A stretch of DNA of 64,000 nt. It comes from Streptomyces violens (GTDB lineage: Bacteria; Actinomycetota; Actinomycetes; Streptomycetales; Streptomycetaceae). The stretch spans positions 62,001-126,000 of the forward strand of contig NZ_JOBH01000002.1 of assembly GCF_000717745.1 (NCBI RefSeq), written 5' to 3'. Within the stretch, counting starts at the first letter, position 1. Each line of letters opens with the position of its first letter. Shown in pieces: positions 25,824-34,314 of the stretch. The translations under genes were made by a program, and so were the position numbers. Under the pieces are notes generated by a model. It was not told the origin of the DNA, searched no databases, and saw only the letters and a list, made by a program, of their open reading frames with translations.

Positions 25824-26516
25824 TCAGCCGCAGACGGAGCGCACGGCGCGGGCCAGGGCGACCGTGTGCAGCGGATCCAGGTGTTCGTCCCGTACGACGT
25901 GTGCCGAGGCGACAGCTAGGGCGGGGGTACAGGACGGTGACTTGCGAGCGGGCTCGGAGTCGGCGAGGGCGCGTACGAGGCCCTCGTTGATGCGGTTGAT
26001 CTCCTTGCGGACCTCGTTGAGGTCGGGGCGCGTGGTGGGGGCCTGAGCTGGGTCGGCGGCCCAGCGGCGGTGCAGACCCCGCTGCACGATCTTGTTCGCC
26101 TCGATCTGGTCGCGGAAGACGGCCACCGTGCGGTCGGGGTCGGCACCCAGTTCGCGGGCCCGCTGCGCCACCGCGTCGAGCACCTGCTGCTCGCGCGCCG
26201 GGTCGTCGATGGGACTGTCGGTGCCCCACTTCGCCGCCGCGACCAGGTCGGCGGTGGCCAGTCGCTCGGCGGACAGCGCGGCGATCGGGCGCAGCACGGC
26301 GTGCGGGCCCGGGTGCGCGGCGTCCCGGTGCGGAGGCGCGGCGTCCCGGTCCGTGATCGCTGCGGACGGAGCGGCGTGGGCCGCGGGGGCCGCCGGGGCC
26401 GCGACCGCGCCGGGCGCTCCGGTGCACAGGACGGTCGCGGCAGCGGCGGTGACCACCGCGCGGCGGATGAGGACGCGCCGCGGTGCACCACGGCGGACAG
26501 GGGCGCTGAGAGGCAC
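25824..26516 (-). CDS. Secreted chorismate mutase (AroQ-gamma type)
   Basis: 230 residues from GTG 26516, which has GAGAAGGG six bases upstream; an in-frame GTG at 26549 lacks a ribosome site. N-terminal signal peptide: basic RRVLIRRAVV, hydrophobic TAAAATVLCTGAPGAVA, then an Ala/Pro linker. The mature part matches AroQ-gamma: SAERLATADLVAAAKWGTD, then VFRDQIEANKIVQRGLHRRW (catalytic Arg, Lys and Gln region). It converts chorismate to prephenate, oddly outside the cytoplasm, as in Mycobacterium tuberculosis *MtCM. Why an exported mutase is kept is not understood in the family. It lies 100 bp after the alpha/beta hydrolase gene on the same strand. Confidence 0.85.
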   Translation of the reverse strand: MPLSAPVRRGAPRRVLIRRAVVTAAAATVLCTGAPGAVAAPAAPAAHAAPSAAITDRDAAPPHRDAAHPGPHAVLRPIAALSAERLATADLVAAAKWGTDSPIDDPAREQQVLDAVAQRARELGADPDRTVAVFRDQIEANKIVQRGLHRRWAADPAQAPTTRPDLNEVRKEINRINEGLVRALADSEPARKSPSCTPALAVASAHVVRDEHLDPLHTVALARAVRSVCG

Positions 26517-26616
26517 GGATTGCCCTTCTCGGTCGGTCTTGCGTGTCACCTTGTTCTTGTCGCCTTGTTCTACTCGATCAACGGCCGTCAGGGCTACCGG
26601 GGCAAGGCTCCGCAGC

Positions 26617-27315
26617 TCACCCCTCCCGCGCCAGGAACCCCCGTACCGCGTCGAGGAATTCGCGCGGCCGCTCCTCGTGGACGAGATGGCCGGCGCCGTC
26701 GATCGTGACCAGTTCGGCGTGCGGGATCAGCTCCGCCATACGGGCCAGGTGCTCCTGCGGGATGTGGCTGTCGGCGCCGCCGCCGATCACCAGGGTCGGC
26801 GCGGTGATCCGCGGGAGGCCGTCCCACCAGCGCGGGTCCGGCGCGTTCCGCTCCGCCACCACCGCCGTCTTCGCCGCCCAGTCGAACGCCGCCGGGCCGG
26901 GCGGGGCTTCCGGTACCTCCTGCGGCGGCTCGGCGGGCAGCGGGGGCGCCGCCTCCTCCAGCACGAGGTGGGCCACCAGTTCGGGTCGCTCGGCGGCCAG
27001 CAGCAACGCGGCCACCGCGCCCAGGGAATGACCGATCAGCGTGACCTCGTCGAGCCGCAGCTCGCGGAGAAAGCCGATCGCGTCGTCCCGCCACCGCTCG
27101 AAGCCGTACTCGCCGGGCCAGTCGCTCTGGCCGTGTCCCCGCTGGTCCAGCGCGTACACCCGGTGGGTGGTCGCCAGCTGGCCGACCACCCCGCGCCAGT
27201 CCTCACCGTCCTCGCCGAGGCAGTGCAGCAGTACGGCCGGGGGCGCGTCCGCCTCGCCCCACGCCCGGTACGCCAGCTCGACCCCGTCCACCTGCACCTT
27301 CTGTACGTCCGCCAT
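26617..27315 (-). CDS. Alpha/beta hydrolase
   Basis: 232 residues. Alpha/beta-hydrolase motifs: oxyanion VLLHCLGEDGEDW, VYALDQRGHGQSDWPG, nucleophile elbow LIGHSLGAVAA (Ser), the acid in VIGGGADSHIP and His in GAGHLVHEERP. No signal peptide, so cytoplasmic. The small cap domain is Pro/Ala rich. Substrate (ester, lactone or epoxide) cannot be predicted. The ribosome site is weak. It lies divergent from the PaaK-like ligase across an ~140-bp region that carries a palindrome. Confidence 0.83.
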   Translation of the reverse strand: MADVQKVQVDGVELAYRAWGEADAPPAVLLHCLGEDGEDWRGVVGQLATTHRVYALDQRGHGQSDWPGEYGFERWRDDAIGFLRELRLDEVTLIGHSLGAVAALLLAAERPELVAHLVLEEAAPPLPAEPPQEVPEAPPGPAAFDWAAKTAVVAERNAPDPRWWDGLPRITAPTLVIGGGADSHIPQEHLARMAELIPHAELVTIDGAGHLVHEERPREFLDAVRGFLAREG

Positions 27316-27397
27316 GGGCCGAAGGTACCCGCGGCGGCACGGTTCGAGACCCTTGACGTGTTCGCCGCCCGCTGATTACTTGATTTCGACACCGGCC

Positions 27398-27411
27398 ACC
27401 GAATGATCGGT
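27398..27411. promoter_or_regulatory. Operator-like palindrome before the PaaK-like gene
   Basis: ACCGAATGATCGGT: arms ACCGA/TCGGT around four bases. It matches the ACCG-N6-CGGT core seen in operators of TetR-type phenylacetate regulators (PaaR) of actinobacteria, apart from the central bases. It is 44 bp before the ligase start. Regulator not in this window. Confidence 0.5.
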
Positions 27412-27454
27412 CGGCGTCCGGGTGACCGGTACGGGACACGGGCGGTGCATGCGG

Positions 27455-28771
27455 ATGGCAGGAACACCGGACAGGCTGAAGGCCGCGACGGCGTACGACG
27501 ACGCGGAGCGGCTGACGCGTGAGGAGCTGGGGGCGCTCCAGCTCGAGCGGCTGCGGGCCACGCTGCGGCGCGCGTACGACCACGTACCGTTCCACCGCGC
27601 GTCGTTCGACAAGGCCGGCGTGCGCCCCGAGGACTGTCGCACCCTCGCCGACCTCGCGCACTTCCCCTTCACCTGCAAGGACGACCTGCGCGCCGGCTAC
27701 CCCTTCGGGATGTTCGCGGTGCCGGAGTCCGCCGTGCGGCGCATCCACGCGTCCAGCGGGACGACGGGCCGCCCCACCGTCGTCGGGTACACCGAGCACG
27801 ACCTGTCCGTCTGGGCCGATGTGGTGGCCCGGTCGCTGCGTGCCGCCGGCGCACGCCCCGGCCACAAGGTGCATGTGGCGTACGGATACGGGCTGTTCAC
27901 CGGCGGGCTCGGCGCGCACTACGGTGCCGAGCGGTTGGGCTGCACGGTCATCCCGGCGTCCGGCGGCATGACGGCCCGCCAGGTGCAGCTCATTCAGGAC
28001 TTCCGGCCCGAGATCATCATGGTGACGCCGTCCTACATGCTCACCCTCCTGGACGAGTTCGAGCGGCAGGGCATCGATCCGCGGACGACCTCCCTCCAGG
28101 TGGGCCTCTTCGGTGCCGAGCCGTGGACCGAGGAGATGCGCCGCGAGATCGAAGAGCGGATGGACATCCATGCGGTCGACATATACGGCCTGTCCGAGGT
28201 GATGGGGCCGGGCGTTGCGCAGGAGTGCGTGGAGACCAAGGACGGGCTGCACGTCTGGGAGGACCACTTCTTCCCCGAGGTCGTCGACCCGGTCACCGGC
28301 GCGGTGCTCCCGGAAGGTGAGGAAGGCGAGCTGGTGTTCACCTCCCTCACCAAGGAGGCCATGCCGGTCGTCCGCTACCGGACGCGCGACCTCACCCGGC
28401 TGCTGCCGGGCACCGCGCGCCCCGCCTTCCGCCGGATGGCCAAGGTCACCGGGCGCTGCGACGACATGATCATCCTGCGCGGGGTGAACCTCTTCCCCGC
28501 CCAGATCGAGGAGATCGTGCTGCGTACTCCGGGGATCGCGCCGCACTTCCAGTTGCGGCTGACCCGTGAGGCCCGGCTGGACGAGCTGACCGTACGCGCC
28601 GAGGCCCGCCCCGACGCGACCCCCGAGCAGCGCACGGCCGCGGTGGACCGGATCGCCCGCGCCATGAAGGACGGCATCGGGGTCACCGTGGCGGTCGAGA
28701 TCGTCGCCCCGGAGACGCTGGAGCGCTCGGTCGGCAAGATCAAGCGCATCGTCGACCTCCGGGACGCGTGA
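27455..28771 (+). CDS. paaK: Phenylacetate-CoA ligase-type enzyme
   Basis: 438 residues; ATG 27455 or 27449 are both possible and neither has a strong ribosome site. PaaK hallmarks: YDHVPFHRASFDKAGVRPED, the P-loop IHASSGTTGRPTVVGYTEHD, PASGGMTARQVQLIQDFRP, DIYGLSEVMGPGVAQEC, KVTGRCDDMIILRGVNLFPA and the C-terminal SVGKIKRIVDLR (catalytic Lys). It makes phenylacetyl-CoA or a related aryl-acyl-CoA from ATP and CoA. The rest of the paa ring-epoxidation operon is not next to it. A PaaR-like palindrome upstream supports phenylacetate-type regulation. Confidence 0.85.
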   Translation: MAGTPDRLKAATAYDDAERLTREELGALQLERLRATLRRAYDHVPFHRASFDKAGVRPEDCRTLADLAHFPFTCKDDLRAGYPFGMFAVPESAVRRIHASSGTTGRPTVVGYTEHDLSVWADVVARSLRAAGARPGHKVHVAYGYGLFTGGLGAHYGAERLGCTVIPASGGMTARQVQLIQDFRPEIIMVTPSYMLTLLDEFERQGIDPRTTSLQVGLFGAEPWTEEMRREIEERMDIHAVDIYGLSEVMGPGVAQECVETKDGLHVWEDHFFPEVVDPVTGAVLPEGEEGELVFTSLTKEAMPVVRYRTRDLTRLLPGTARPAFRRMAKVTGRCDDMIILRGVNLFPAQIEEIVLRTPGIAPHFQLRLTREARLDELTVRAEARPDATPEQRTAAVDRIARAMKDGIGVTVAVEIVAPETLERSVGKIKRIVDLRDA

Positions 28772-28787
28772 CCCGAGCCTCTGGGGG

Positions 28788-28866
28788 CTTCCCCCCCCCC
28801 GCCCCCTCCCACCCCTCCCCCTCGCCGCACCCCACCCCTGTCCCCATCCTCCGCCCCCCGTCTCCG
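28788..28866. repeat. Cytosine-rich tract between convergent genes
   Basis: Run of ten C at 28791-28800, then mostly C and T to 28866. Non-coding, between the ends of the PaaK-like and VOC genes. Probably slippage-prone; the exact C count is the least certain part of this stretch. Confidence 0.6.
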
Positions 28867-28874
28867 TCAGCTCG

Positions 28875-29675
28875 TCAGCTCGTAGGCGGTTCTCCCTTGA
28901 TGATGGCGAACGTGGCGCCGTACGGGTCGCGGAACATCGCCAGGCGGCCGACTCCCTCCGCGTCCACCGGCGGGATGAGGGCGACCGCGCCGCGCTCGGT
29001 CGCCGCCGCGGCCGTCGCGTCGCAGTCGTCCACGCCGAAGTACGGGTGCCACTCGGACGTGGAGCCGCGGTCGAGGTTCTCCTGGGGCAGCTGCATGATG
29101 CCGCCCTGGCCGAACGCGGGCGAGGCCTCGGAGCCGGCCGGTACGACGATGGTGTACGCGCCCGCCTCGCCCATCGGCAGGTCCTGGTACTGCCAGGAGA
29201 AGACCTTGCGGTAGAAGTCCTTCACCGTGGGGCTGTCGGTGGTGTACAGCTCCGTCCAGCACAGGGCGTTGGACTCCATCACGGCCTCCAGCCCCTTGAT
29301 GTCGCCGGGCTGCCAGACCGCGAACTGGGCGCCGGCCGGGTCGGTGAACGCGGCCAGCCGCCCGGCCGTGAAGACGTCCATCGGCTCGGCGCGGACCGTG
29401 CCGCCGGCGTCCGTCACCGCCTTGGCCGTGCCGTCCGCGTCCGGCGTGTGGAAGTACACCGTCCAGGAGGAGGCGGCGCCCTCCTCGACCAGCGGGCCGA
29501 TCGCGGCGACGGTCCTGCCGTCCAGCCGGAAGAAGCCGTAGCCGCCGGCGTCCGGACCGGCGGACTCGAAGGTCCAGCCGAACACCTCGCTGTAGAAGGC
29601 GACGGCCGCGTCCACGTCGGGGACGCCGAGGTCGAGCCAGTTCGGCGCGCCCGGTTCGTACTGGGTCGAAAGCAT
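28875..29675 (-). CDS. Two-domain VOC (glyoxalase/bleomycin-resistance-fold) protein
   Basis: 266 residues from ATG 29675 (GAAGGATCTGCTC upstream). Two VOC modules: NWLDLGVPDVDAAVAFYSEV to FTDPAGAQFAVWQPG, and CWTELYTTDSPTVKDFYRKV to MFRDPYGATFAIIKG. Metal-ligand positions are only partly kept (Glu in WTELY and His in EWHPYFG in the second half). Family members include antibiotic-binding proteins, glyoxalases and dioxygenases; this hydroxylase-like subtype is usually annotated only by fold. No signal peptide. It is convergent with the PaaK-like gene. Confidence 0.82.
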   Translation of the reverse strand: MLSTQYEPGAPNWLDLGVPDVDAAVAFYSEVFGWTFESAGPDAGGYGFFRLDGRTVAAIGPLVEEGAASSWTVYFHTPDADGTAKAVTDAGGTVRAEPMDVFTAGRLAAFTDPAGAQFAVWQPGDIKGLEAVMESNALCWTELYTTDSPTVKDFYRKVFSWQYQDLPMGEAGAYTIVVPAGSEASPAFGQGGIMQLPQENLDRGSTSEWHPYFGVDDCDATAAAATERGAVALIPPVDAEGVGRLAMFRDPYGATFAIIKGEPPTS

Positions 29676-29847
29676 GAGCAGATCCTTCGGTGTGAGGCGA
29701 AGCGTGTGAACTGCTGTCGTGACGGTGTGCGCCCGCCGGCCGGGTACGGACCGCACCGCCCATTTTTCTGAGCGGTTCTCAGCATGGCAGGCACCACTGA
29801 CAATCGCCCCGCAGCGACACGTCACCGCAGGTCAGGCGGCCTGCCGC

Positions 29848-31383
29848 TCACCGCCGTCGGCCGAACCGCTCCCGCAGCTCCCGCTTGAGGATCTTGCCGC
29901 TGGCGTTGCGCGGCAGCTCGGGGACGAAGACGACCCGCTTGGGTGCCTTGAAGGCGGGCAGCCGGGTGCGGGCGGCGTCGATCAGTTCCTGCTCGCCGAG
30001 GTCGCCCGCGTCCTCCGTCCGTACGACCACCGCCGTCACCGCCTCGATCCACCGGTCGTCCGGCAGTCCGATCACCGCGACCTCGGCGACCTTCGGGTGC
30101 TCGTACAGCACGTCCTCGACCTGCCGGGAAGCGACCAGCACGCCGCCGGAGTTGATGACGTCCTTCACCCGGTCGACGACCGTGAGGTACCCCTCGGAGT
30201 CGCGTACGGCGAGGTCGCCGGAGCGGAACCAGCCGTCCCTGAAGGCAGCGGCGGTCTCCTCCGGCTTCTCCCAGTAGCCCTCGCACAGCTGCGGCGAGCG
30301 GTAGACGACCTCGCCCGCCGTGCCGTCGGGCACGTCCCGGCCCTCCTCGTCGACCACCCGCGCCTCCACGAAGAGCACGGGCCGCCCGCAGGAGTCCATC
30401 CGCCCCGCGTGCTCGCCCGGTCCCAGCACGGTCGCCAGCGGGCCGATCTCGCTCTGCCCGAAGCAGTTGTAGAAGGCGAGCCCGGGGAGGCGGCCGCGGA
30501 GCCGTTCCAGTACCGGCACAGGCATGATCGACGCGCCGTAGTACGCCTTGCGCAGCCCGGTGAGGTCACGCGCGGTGAAGTCGGGGTGGTGGGACAGGCC
30601 GATCCATACCGTGGGCGGCGCGAAGAGGCTGTCCGCACGCCCTGCGCCCACCAGTTCGAAGATCGTCTCGGCCACGGGTGCGTCCAGGATGGTGTTCTGC
30701 GCGCCCACGGCCAGGTAGGGCAGCAGGAAGACGTGCATCTGGGCGGAGTGGTAGAGCGGGAGGGAGTGCAGCGGCCGGTCGGTTTCGGCCAGGTCCAGTG
30801 CGGTGATGGCGCTGACGTACTCGTGGACGAGCGCGCGGTGGGTCATCATCGCGCCCTTGGGGAGCGCGGTGGTGCCGGAGGTGTAGAGCAGCTGGACGAG
30901 AGTTTCGGCGTCGACGTCCGTGAGCGGCGGGAGGGCGGCGAGGCCCGCGGGGTCCTTGCGCAGCCGTGCCAGCCGGGCGAGCAGCGCGTCCTCGGCGTCG
31001 CGGAGGGGCAGGGCCCGTACGCCGTCCGGGAGTTCGTGGGCGATGGCCGGGTCGGTGAGGACCAGAGAGCTGCCGGATTGGTCGACGATGTACTGGAGGT
31101 CGTCGCCGGTGAGGTGGTGGTTGATGGGGACGTGGACGAGGCCGGCGCGGGCGCAGGCGAGGAATCCGATCAGGTAGGCGTCGGAGTTGTGCCCGTATGA
31201 TCCGACCCGGTCGCCGGGGTGCAGTCCTTCCCCGAGGAGCAGCCGGGCCGCGGCGGTGACCGCCTCGTCCAGTTGCCGGTAGGTCCAGGACCGCTCGGCG
31301 TACCGCACCGCCGTGCGCTCCGGCACCCGCCGCGCGCTCCGCCGCAGCATTCCGTCGACCGTACTGCTCCGCACTCCTGCCAT
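29848..31383 (-). CDS. Acyl-CoA synthetase (FadD type)
   Basis: 511 residues. ANL motifs: P-loop LLYTSGTTALPKGAMMTHRA, NCFGQSEIGPLA, GWFRSGDLAVRDSEG, VVDRVKDVINSGGVLVASRQ and the C-terminal catalytic Lys in NASGKILKRELRERF. It activates a medium- or long-chain or aromatic acid to its CoA ester. It is the first of two ligase genes on this strand, 165 bp after the other, and the gap holds a 25-bp tandem repeat array. Together with the ligase and nitronate monooxygenase upstream it may belong to the same acyl-CoA regulon. Confidence 0.85.
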   Translation of the reverse strand: MAGVRSSTVDGMLRRSARRVPERTAVRYAERSWTYRQLDEAVTAAARLLLGEGLHPGDRVGSYGHNSDAYLIGFLACARAGLVHVPINHHLTGDDLQYIVDQSGSSLVLTDPAIAHELPDGVRALPLRDAEDALLARLARLRKDPAGLAALPPLTDVDAETLVQLLYTSGTTALPKGAMMTHRALVHEYVSAITALDLAETDRPLHSLPLYHSAQMHVFLLPYLAVGAQNTILDAPVAETIFELVGAGRADSLFAPPTVWIGLSHHPDFTARDLTGLRKAYYGASIMPVPVLERLRGRLPGLAFYNCFGQSEIGPLATVLGPGEHAGRMDSCGRPVLFVEARVVDEEGRDVPDGTAGEVVYRSPQLCEGYWEKPEETAAAFRDGWFRSGDLAVRDSEGYLTVVDRVKDVINSGGVLVASRQVEDVLYEHPKVAEVAVIGLPDDRWIEAVTAVVVRTEDAGDLGEQELIDAARTRLPAFKAPKRVVFVPELPRNASGKILKRELRERFGRRR

Positions 31384-31465
31384 GGCGCGATCCTGTGCCC
31401 AGCCTCCGCCCGGGTCAAGGGAGACGGCACCGGGACGCGCCGGCCCCCGGAACCCCAGCCGCCGC

Positions 31466-31565
31466 GCTGCACCTCAGAAACGCCCGCCGCACCGCTCCTC
31501 AGAGCGCCCATCGGCGCCGTACCTCAAAGCGCGCCTCCGCGCCGTACCTCAGAGCGCGCGTTCCC
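31466..31565. repeat. Four tandem 25-bp repeats at the 3' end of the acyl-CoA ligase gene
   Basis: Units start at 31466, 31491, 31516 and 31541. Each carries CCTCAG or CCTCAA at the same place, exactly 25 bp apart (31472, 31497, 31522, 31547). Units 3 and 4 share GCCGTACCTCARAGCGCGC. The fourth unit contains the stop codon of the 31549-33099 gene. Confidence 0.8.
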
Positions 31566-33099
31566 GGCCCTCCCAGTACAGCGCGCGCAGTCGCCTCTTG
31601 TAGAGCTTGCCGTTCGGGTCGCGGGGCATGGTGGGGATGAAGTCGACGCTCTTGGGGCGCTTGTAGCCGGCCAGCCGGGTGGCGCAGTGGGCCAGGATGT
31701 CGGCGGCCAGCGCTTCGTCCGGCACGTGGCCGTCCGCCGGCTCGACGACGGCCTTGACCTCCTCGCCCCAGTCGTCGTGCGGGATGCCGAAGGCGGCGGC
31801 GTCGGCGACGGCGGGGTGGCCGAGCAGCGCGGCCTCGATCTCGGCGGGGTAGATGTTGACGCCGCCGGAGATGATCATGTCGATCTTGCGGTCGCGGAGG
31901 AAGAGGTAGCCGTCCTCGTCGAGGTAGCCGAGGTCGCCGACGGTGAAGAAGTCGCCGATACGGTTCTGCTCGGTCTTGCCGTCGTCCTTGTGGTAGCGGA
32001 AGCCGCCGGTGGCCATCTTCATGTAGACGGTGCCCAGCTCGCCGGCCGGGAGGCAGCGGCCGTCGTCGTCGAAGACGGCCAGTTCGCTGATGGGCCAGGG
32101 CCTGCCGACCGTGCCGGGCTTCTTGAGCCAGTCCTCGGCGGTGGCGAACGCGCCGCCGCCCTCGCTGGCCGCGTAGTACTCCTCCACGCACCGTCCCCAC
32201 CAGTCGATCATGGCGCGTTTGACGTGGTCGGGGCAGGGCGCGGCGCCGTGGATGGCGTGCCGCATCGAGGAGACGTCGTACCGCTTCCTGGTCTCCTCCG
32301 GGAGGGCGAGCAGCCGGTGGAACTGGGTGGGGACCATGTGGGTGTGCGTGCACCTGTAGGTGTCGATGAGGCGCAGCATCTCTTCGGGTGTCCAGCGGTC
32401 CATCAGGACGAGCCGGTGGCCGATGTGCAGGGCGGCGGCGGAGAACTGCAGGACGGCGGTGTGGTACAGCGGTGAGCACACCAGATGCACGTTGTCGTCG
32501 AACGGCTTGATGCCGAAGATCCCGAGGAAGCCGCCGAGGTGAGTCTCTTCGGGGCGCTTGCCGGGCAGCGGGCGGCGGATGCCGCGCGGGCGTCCGGTGG
32601 TGCCCGAGGTGTAGTTCATGACCCAGCCGAGCGTGCGGCCCTCAGGAGCCGTCTCCGGCTGTCCGGCGAGGAGTTCCGGGTACGGGCGGAAGCCGTCGGC
32701 CGTACCGACCGCGTAGCGGCGCTCAGCGGGCACTCCGGCCTCGTCCGCGGCGGCGCGCGCCGCGGCGGCGAACCGCTCGTGGGCGATCAGCACCTTCGCC
32801 CCGGAGTCGGCCACGATCCAGGCGATCTCCGGGCCGACAAGGTGGTGGTTGACCGGGACGAGGTAGAAGCCCGCCTGGGTGGCGGCGAGGTGGGCGGTGA
32901 AGAACTCCACGCCGTTGGGCAGCACGGCGGCGAACGCGTCGCCCCGTTCGAGGCCCGCGGCGCGCAGCCCGTGGACGAGCCGGTTGCAGGCGGCGAGCAG
33001 CCGGCCCGCGGTCCACTCCTCGCCGTCCGGCGCGATCAGGACCGTACGGTCCGGGTCCGCGGCGGCCTGGGCCCAGAAGCCGTTGGGGGGTTGCGACAT
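31549..33099 (-). CDS. Acyl-CoA synthetase
   Basis: 516 residues from ATG 33099 (GAAGGGAGCTC upstream). ANL motifs: VMNYTSGTTGRPRGIRRPLP, EEYYAASEGGGAFAT, FFTVGDLGYLDEDGYLFLRD, ISGGVNIYPAEIE and DPNGKLYKRRLRALYW with the catalytic Lys. The sequence around HLGGFLGIFGI is typical of the FadD4/FadD13-like ligases found in actinobacterial lipid and steroid pathways. It is transcribed from the nitronate monooxygenase gene 22 bp upstream, so both lie under the CTGAC-N5-GTCAG operator at 34269. The stop falls inside a tandem repeat. Confidence 0.86.
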   Translation of the reverse strand: MSQPPNGFWAQAAADPDRTVLIAPDGEEWTAGRLLAACNRLVHGLRAAGLERGDAFAAVLPNGVEFFTAHLAATQAGFYLVPVNHHLVGPEIAWIVADSGAKVLIAHERFAAAARAAADEAGVPAERRYAVGTADGFRPYPELLAGQPETAPEGRTLGWVMNYTSGTTGRPRGIRRPLPGKRPEETHLGGFLGIFGIKPFDDNVHLVCSPLYHTAVLQFSAAALHIGHRLVLMDRWTPEEMLRLIDTYRCTHTHMVPTQFHRLLALPEETRKRYDVSSMRHAIHGAAPCPDHVKRAMIDWWGRCVEEYYAASEGGGAFATAEDWLKKPGTVGRPWPISELAVFDDDGRCLPAGELGTVYMKMATGGFRYHKDDGKTEQNRIGDFFTVGDLGYLDEDGYLFLRDRKIDMIISGGVNIYPAEIEAALLGHPAVADAAAFGIPHDDWGEEVKAVVEPADGHVPDEALAADILAHCATRLAGYKRPKSVDFIPTMPRDPNGKLYKRRLRALYWEGRERAL

Positions 33100-33121
33100 G
33101 GCCGAGCTCCCTTCGGGCGGA

Positions 33122-34225
33122 TCAGGCGCGACCCGCGATCCGGTTGATGCGGTCGATGGCGCGTTCGAAGCCGCGGGTGAGGTCGTCGAAGACGGCCTGC
33201 ACGCTGCGGGTGCTGTTCATTTGTCCGACGATCTGGCCGACGGGGGTGCCGAGCAGCGGCTCGGTCTCGTACTTCTGGATGCGCGAGAGCGCGTCGGCGA
33301 CCAGCAGGCCCTGCAGGGGCATGGGCAGCGGCCCTGGACCCGCCGGGTCGTCCCAGGCGTCGGTCCACTCCGTACGGAGCTGGCGCGCGGGCTTGCCCGT
33401 GAGGGCGCGCGAGCGGACGGTGTCACCGGGGCCGGCCGCGAGCAGCTTCCGGGTGAGCCGCGGCGAGTGCAGCTCGGCCTCCTCGGTGGTCAGCCAGACC
33501 GAGCCGAGCCAGACGCCCTGCGCCCCGAGGGCGAGGCCGGCGGCGATCTGCTCGCCGGTGCCGATGCCGCCCGCGGCCAGTACGGGGAGCGGGTCGACGG
33601 CGCGCACGACTTCGGGGGTCAGCACCATCGTGGCGATCTCGCCGGTGTGCCCGCCCGCCTCGTACCCCTGGGCGACGATGATGTCGATGCCGGCTTCCTG
33701 GTGGTGCCGGGCGTGCCTTGGGCTGCCGGCCAGCGCGGCGACCAGGATGCCGTGCTCGTGGGCTCGTTGAACGATGTCGCCGGGCGGCGATCCCAGTGCG
33801 TTGGCCAGCAGTTTGATCGGGTAGTCGAAGGCGACGTCCAGCTGGGAGCGGGCGACCTGCTCCATCCAGCCGGTGATCCGCCACCCGGGCGCCGCGCCTT
33901 CGGGAAGCGGCGGCACCCCGTGTTTGTCGAGTGTCCGCTCGACGAAGGCACGATGCTCCTCCGGGATCATCGCCTCGATGTCCGCCTCGGTGACACCCTC
34001 GACCTTCTTGGCGGGCATCACGACGTCCAGGCCGTACGGCAGGCCATCGGTGTGCTCCTGCATCCAGTCCAGATCGCGCGCGAGGTCGTCGGCGGCCGCG
34101 TACCGTACCGCGCCGAGCACGCCGAACCCGCCGGCCCGGGAGATCGCCGCGGCCACGGCGGGGAACGGCGTGAACCCGAAGACGGCGTGCTCGACACCCA
34201 GTGTGCTGCTCAACTCCGTCTGCAT
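33122..34225 (-). CDS. Nitronate monooxygenase-type flavin oxidoreductase
   Basis: 367 residues. 2-nitropropane dioxygenase/NMO TIM barrel: AISRAGGFGVLGAVRYAAAD, HHQEAGIDIIVAQGYEAGGH (FMN-binding and catalytic His region), PVLAAGGIGTGEQIAAGLAL (phosphate binding), WLGSVWLTTEEAE. A ~60-residue insert after LDVVMPAKK is typical of the mycobacterial Rv1533-like branch. True nitronate activity is not assured; a similar fold (IpdC) reduces a ring-opened steroid acid, but this sequence is closer to the Rv1533 branch. It leads a two-gene operon with the acyl-CoA ligase. Confidence 0.82.
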   Translation of the reverse strand: MQTELSSTLGVEHAVFGFTPFPAVAAAISRAGGFGVLGAVRYAAADDLARDLDWMQEHTDGLPYGLDVVMPAKKVEGVTEADIEAMIPEEHRAFVERTLDKHGVPPLPEGAAPGWRITGWMEQVARSQLDVAFDYPIKLLANALGSPPGDIVQRAHEHGILVAALAGSPRHARHHQEAGIDIIVAQGYEAGGHTGEIATMVLTPEVVRAVDPLPVLAAGGIGTGEQIAAGLALGAQGVWLGSVWLTTEEAELHSPRLTRKLLAAGPGDTVRSRALTGKPARQLRTEWTDAWDDPAGPGPLPMPLQGLLVADALSRIQKYETEPLLGTPVGQIVGQMNSTRSVQAVFDDLTRGFERAIDRINRIAGRA

Positions 34226-34268
34226 GCGCGCAGGATGCCGCAGCGCGCCGCACGAGGGAAGAGATTTT

Positions 34269-34283
34269 CTGACGCCACGTCAG
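34269..34283. promoter_or_regulatory. Operator CTGAC-N5-GTCAG, copy 2
   Basis: CTGACGCCACGTCAG with TTTT on both sides, between the divergent nitronate monooxygenase and HAD genes. It differs from copy 1 (16956-16970) at only two central bases. Arms CTGACG/CGTCAG are symmetric here. Confidence 0.75.
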
Positions 34284-34314
34284 TTTTATCGAGGGCCATA
34301 GGAAGATCCCTGCC

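Noticed and set aside
27338..27350. GGTTCGAGA resembling a tRNA T-loop
   Set aside because: No cloverleaf can be built around it; no tRNA gene was found in the window.
28791..28800. Ten-C run as a phase-variation tract
   Set aside because: It lies outside genes, after the ends of two convergent genes, so slippage would not switch a protein.
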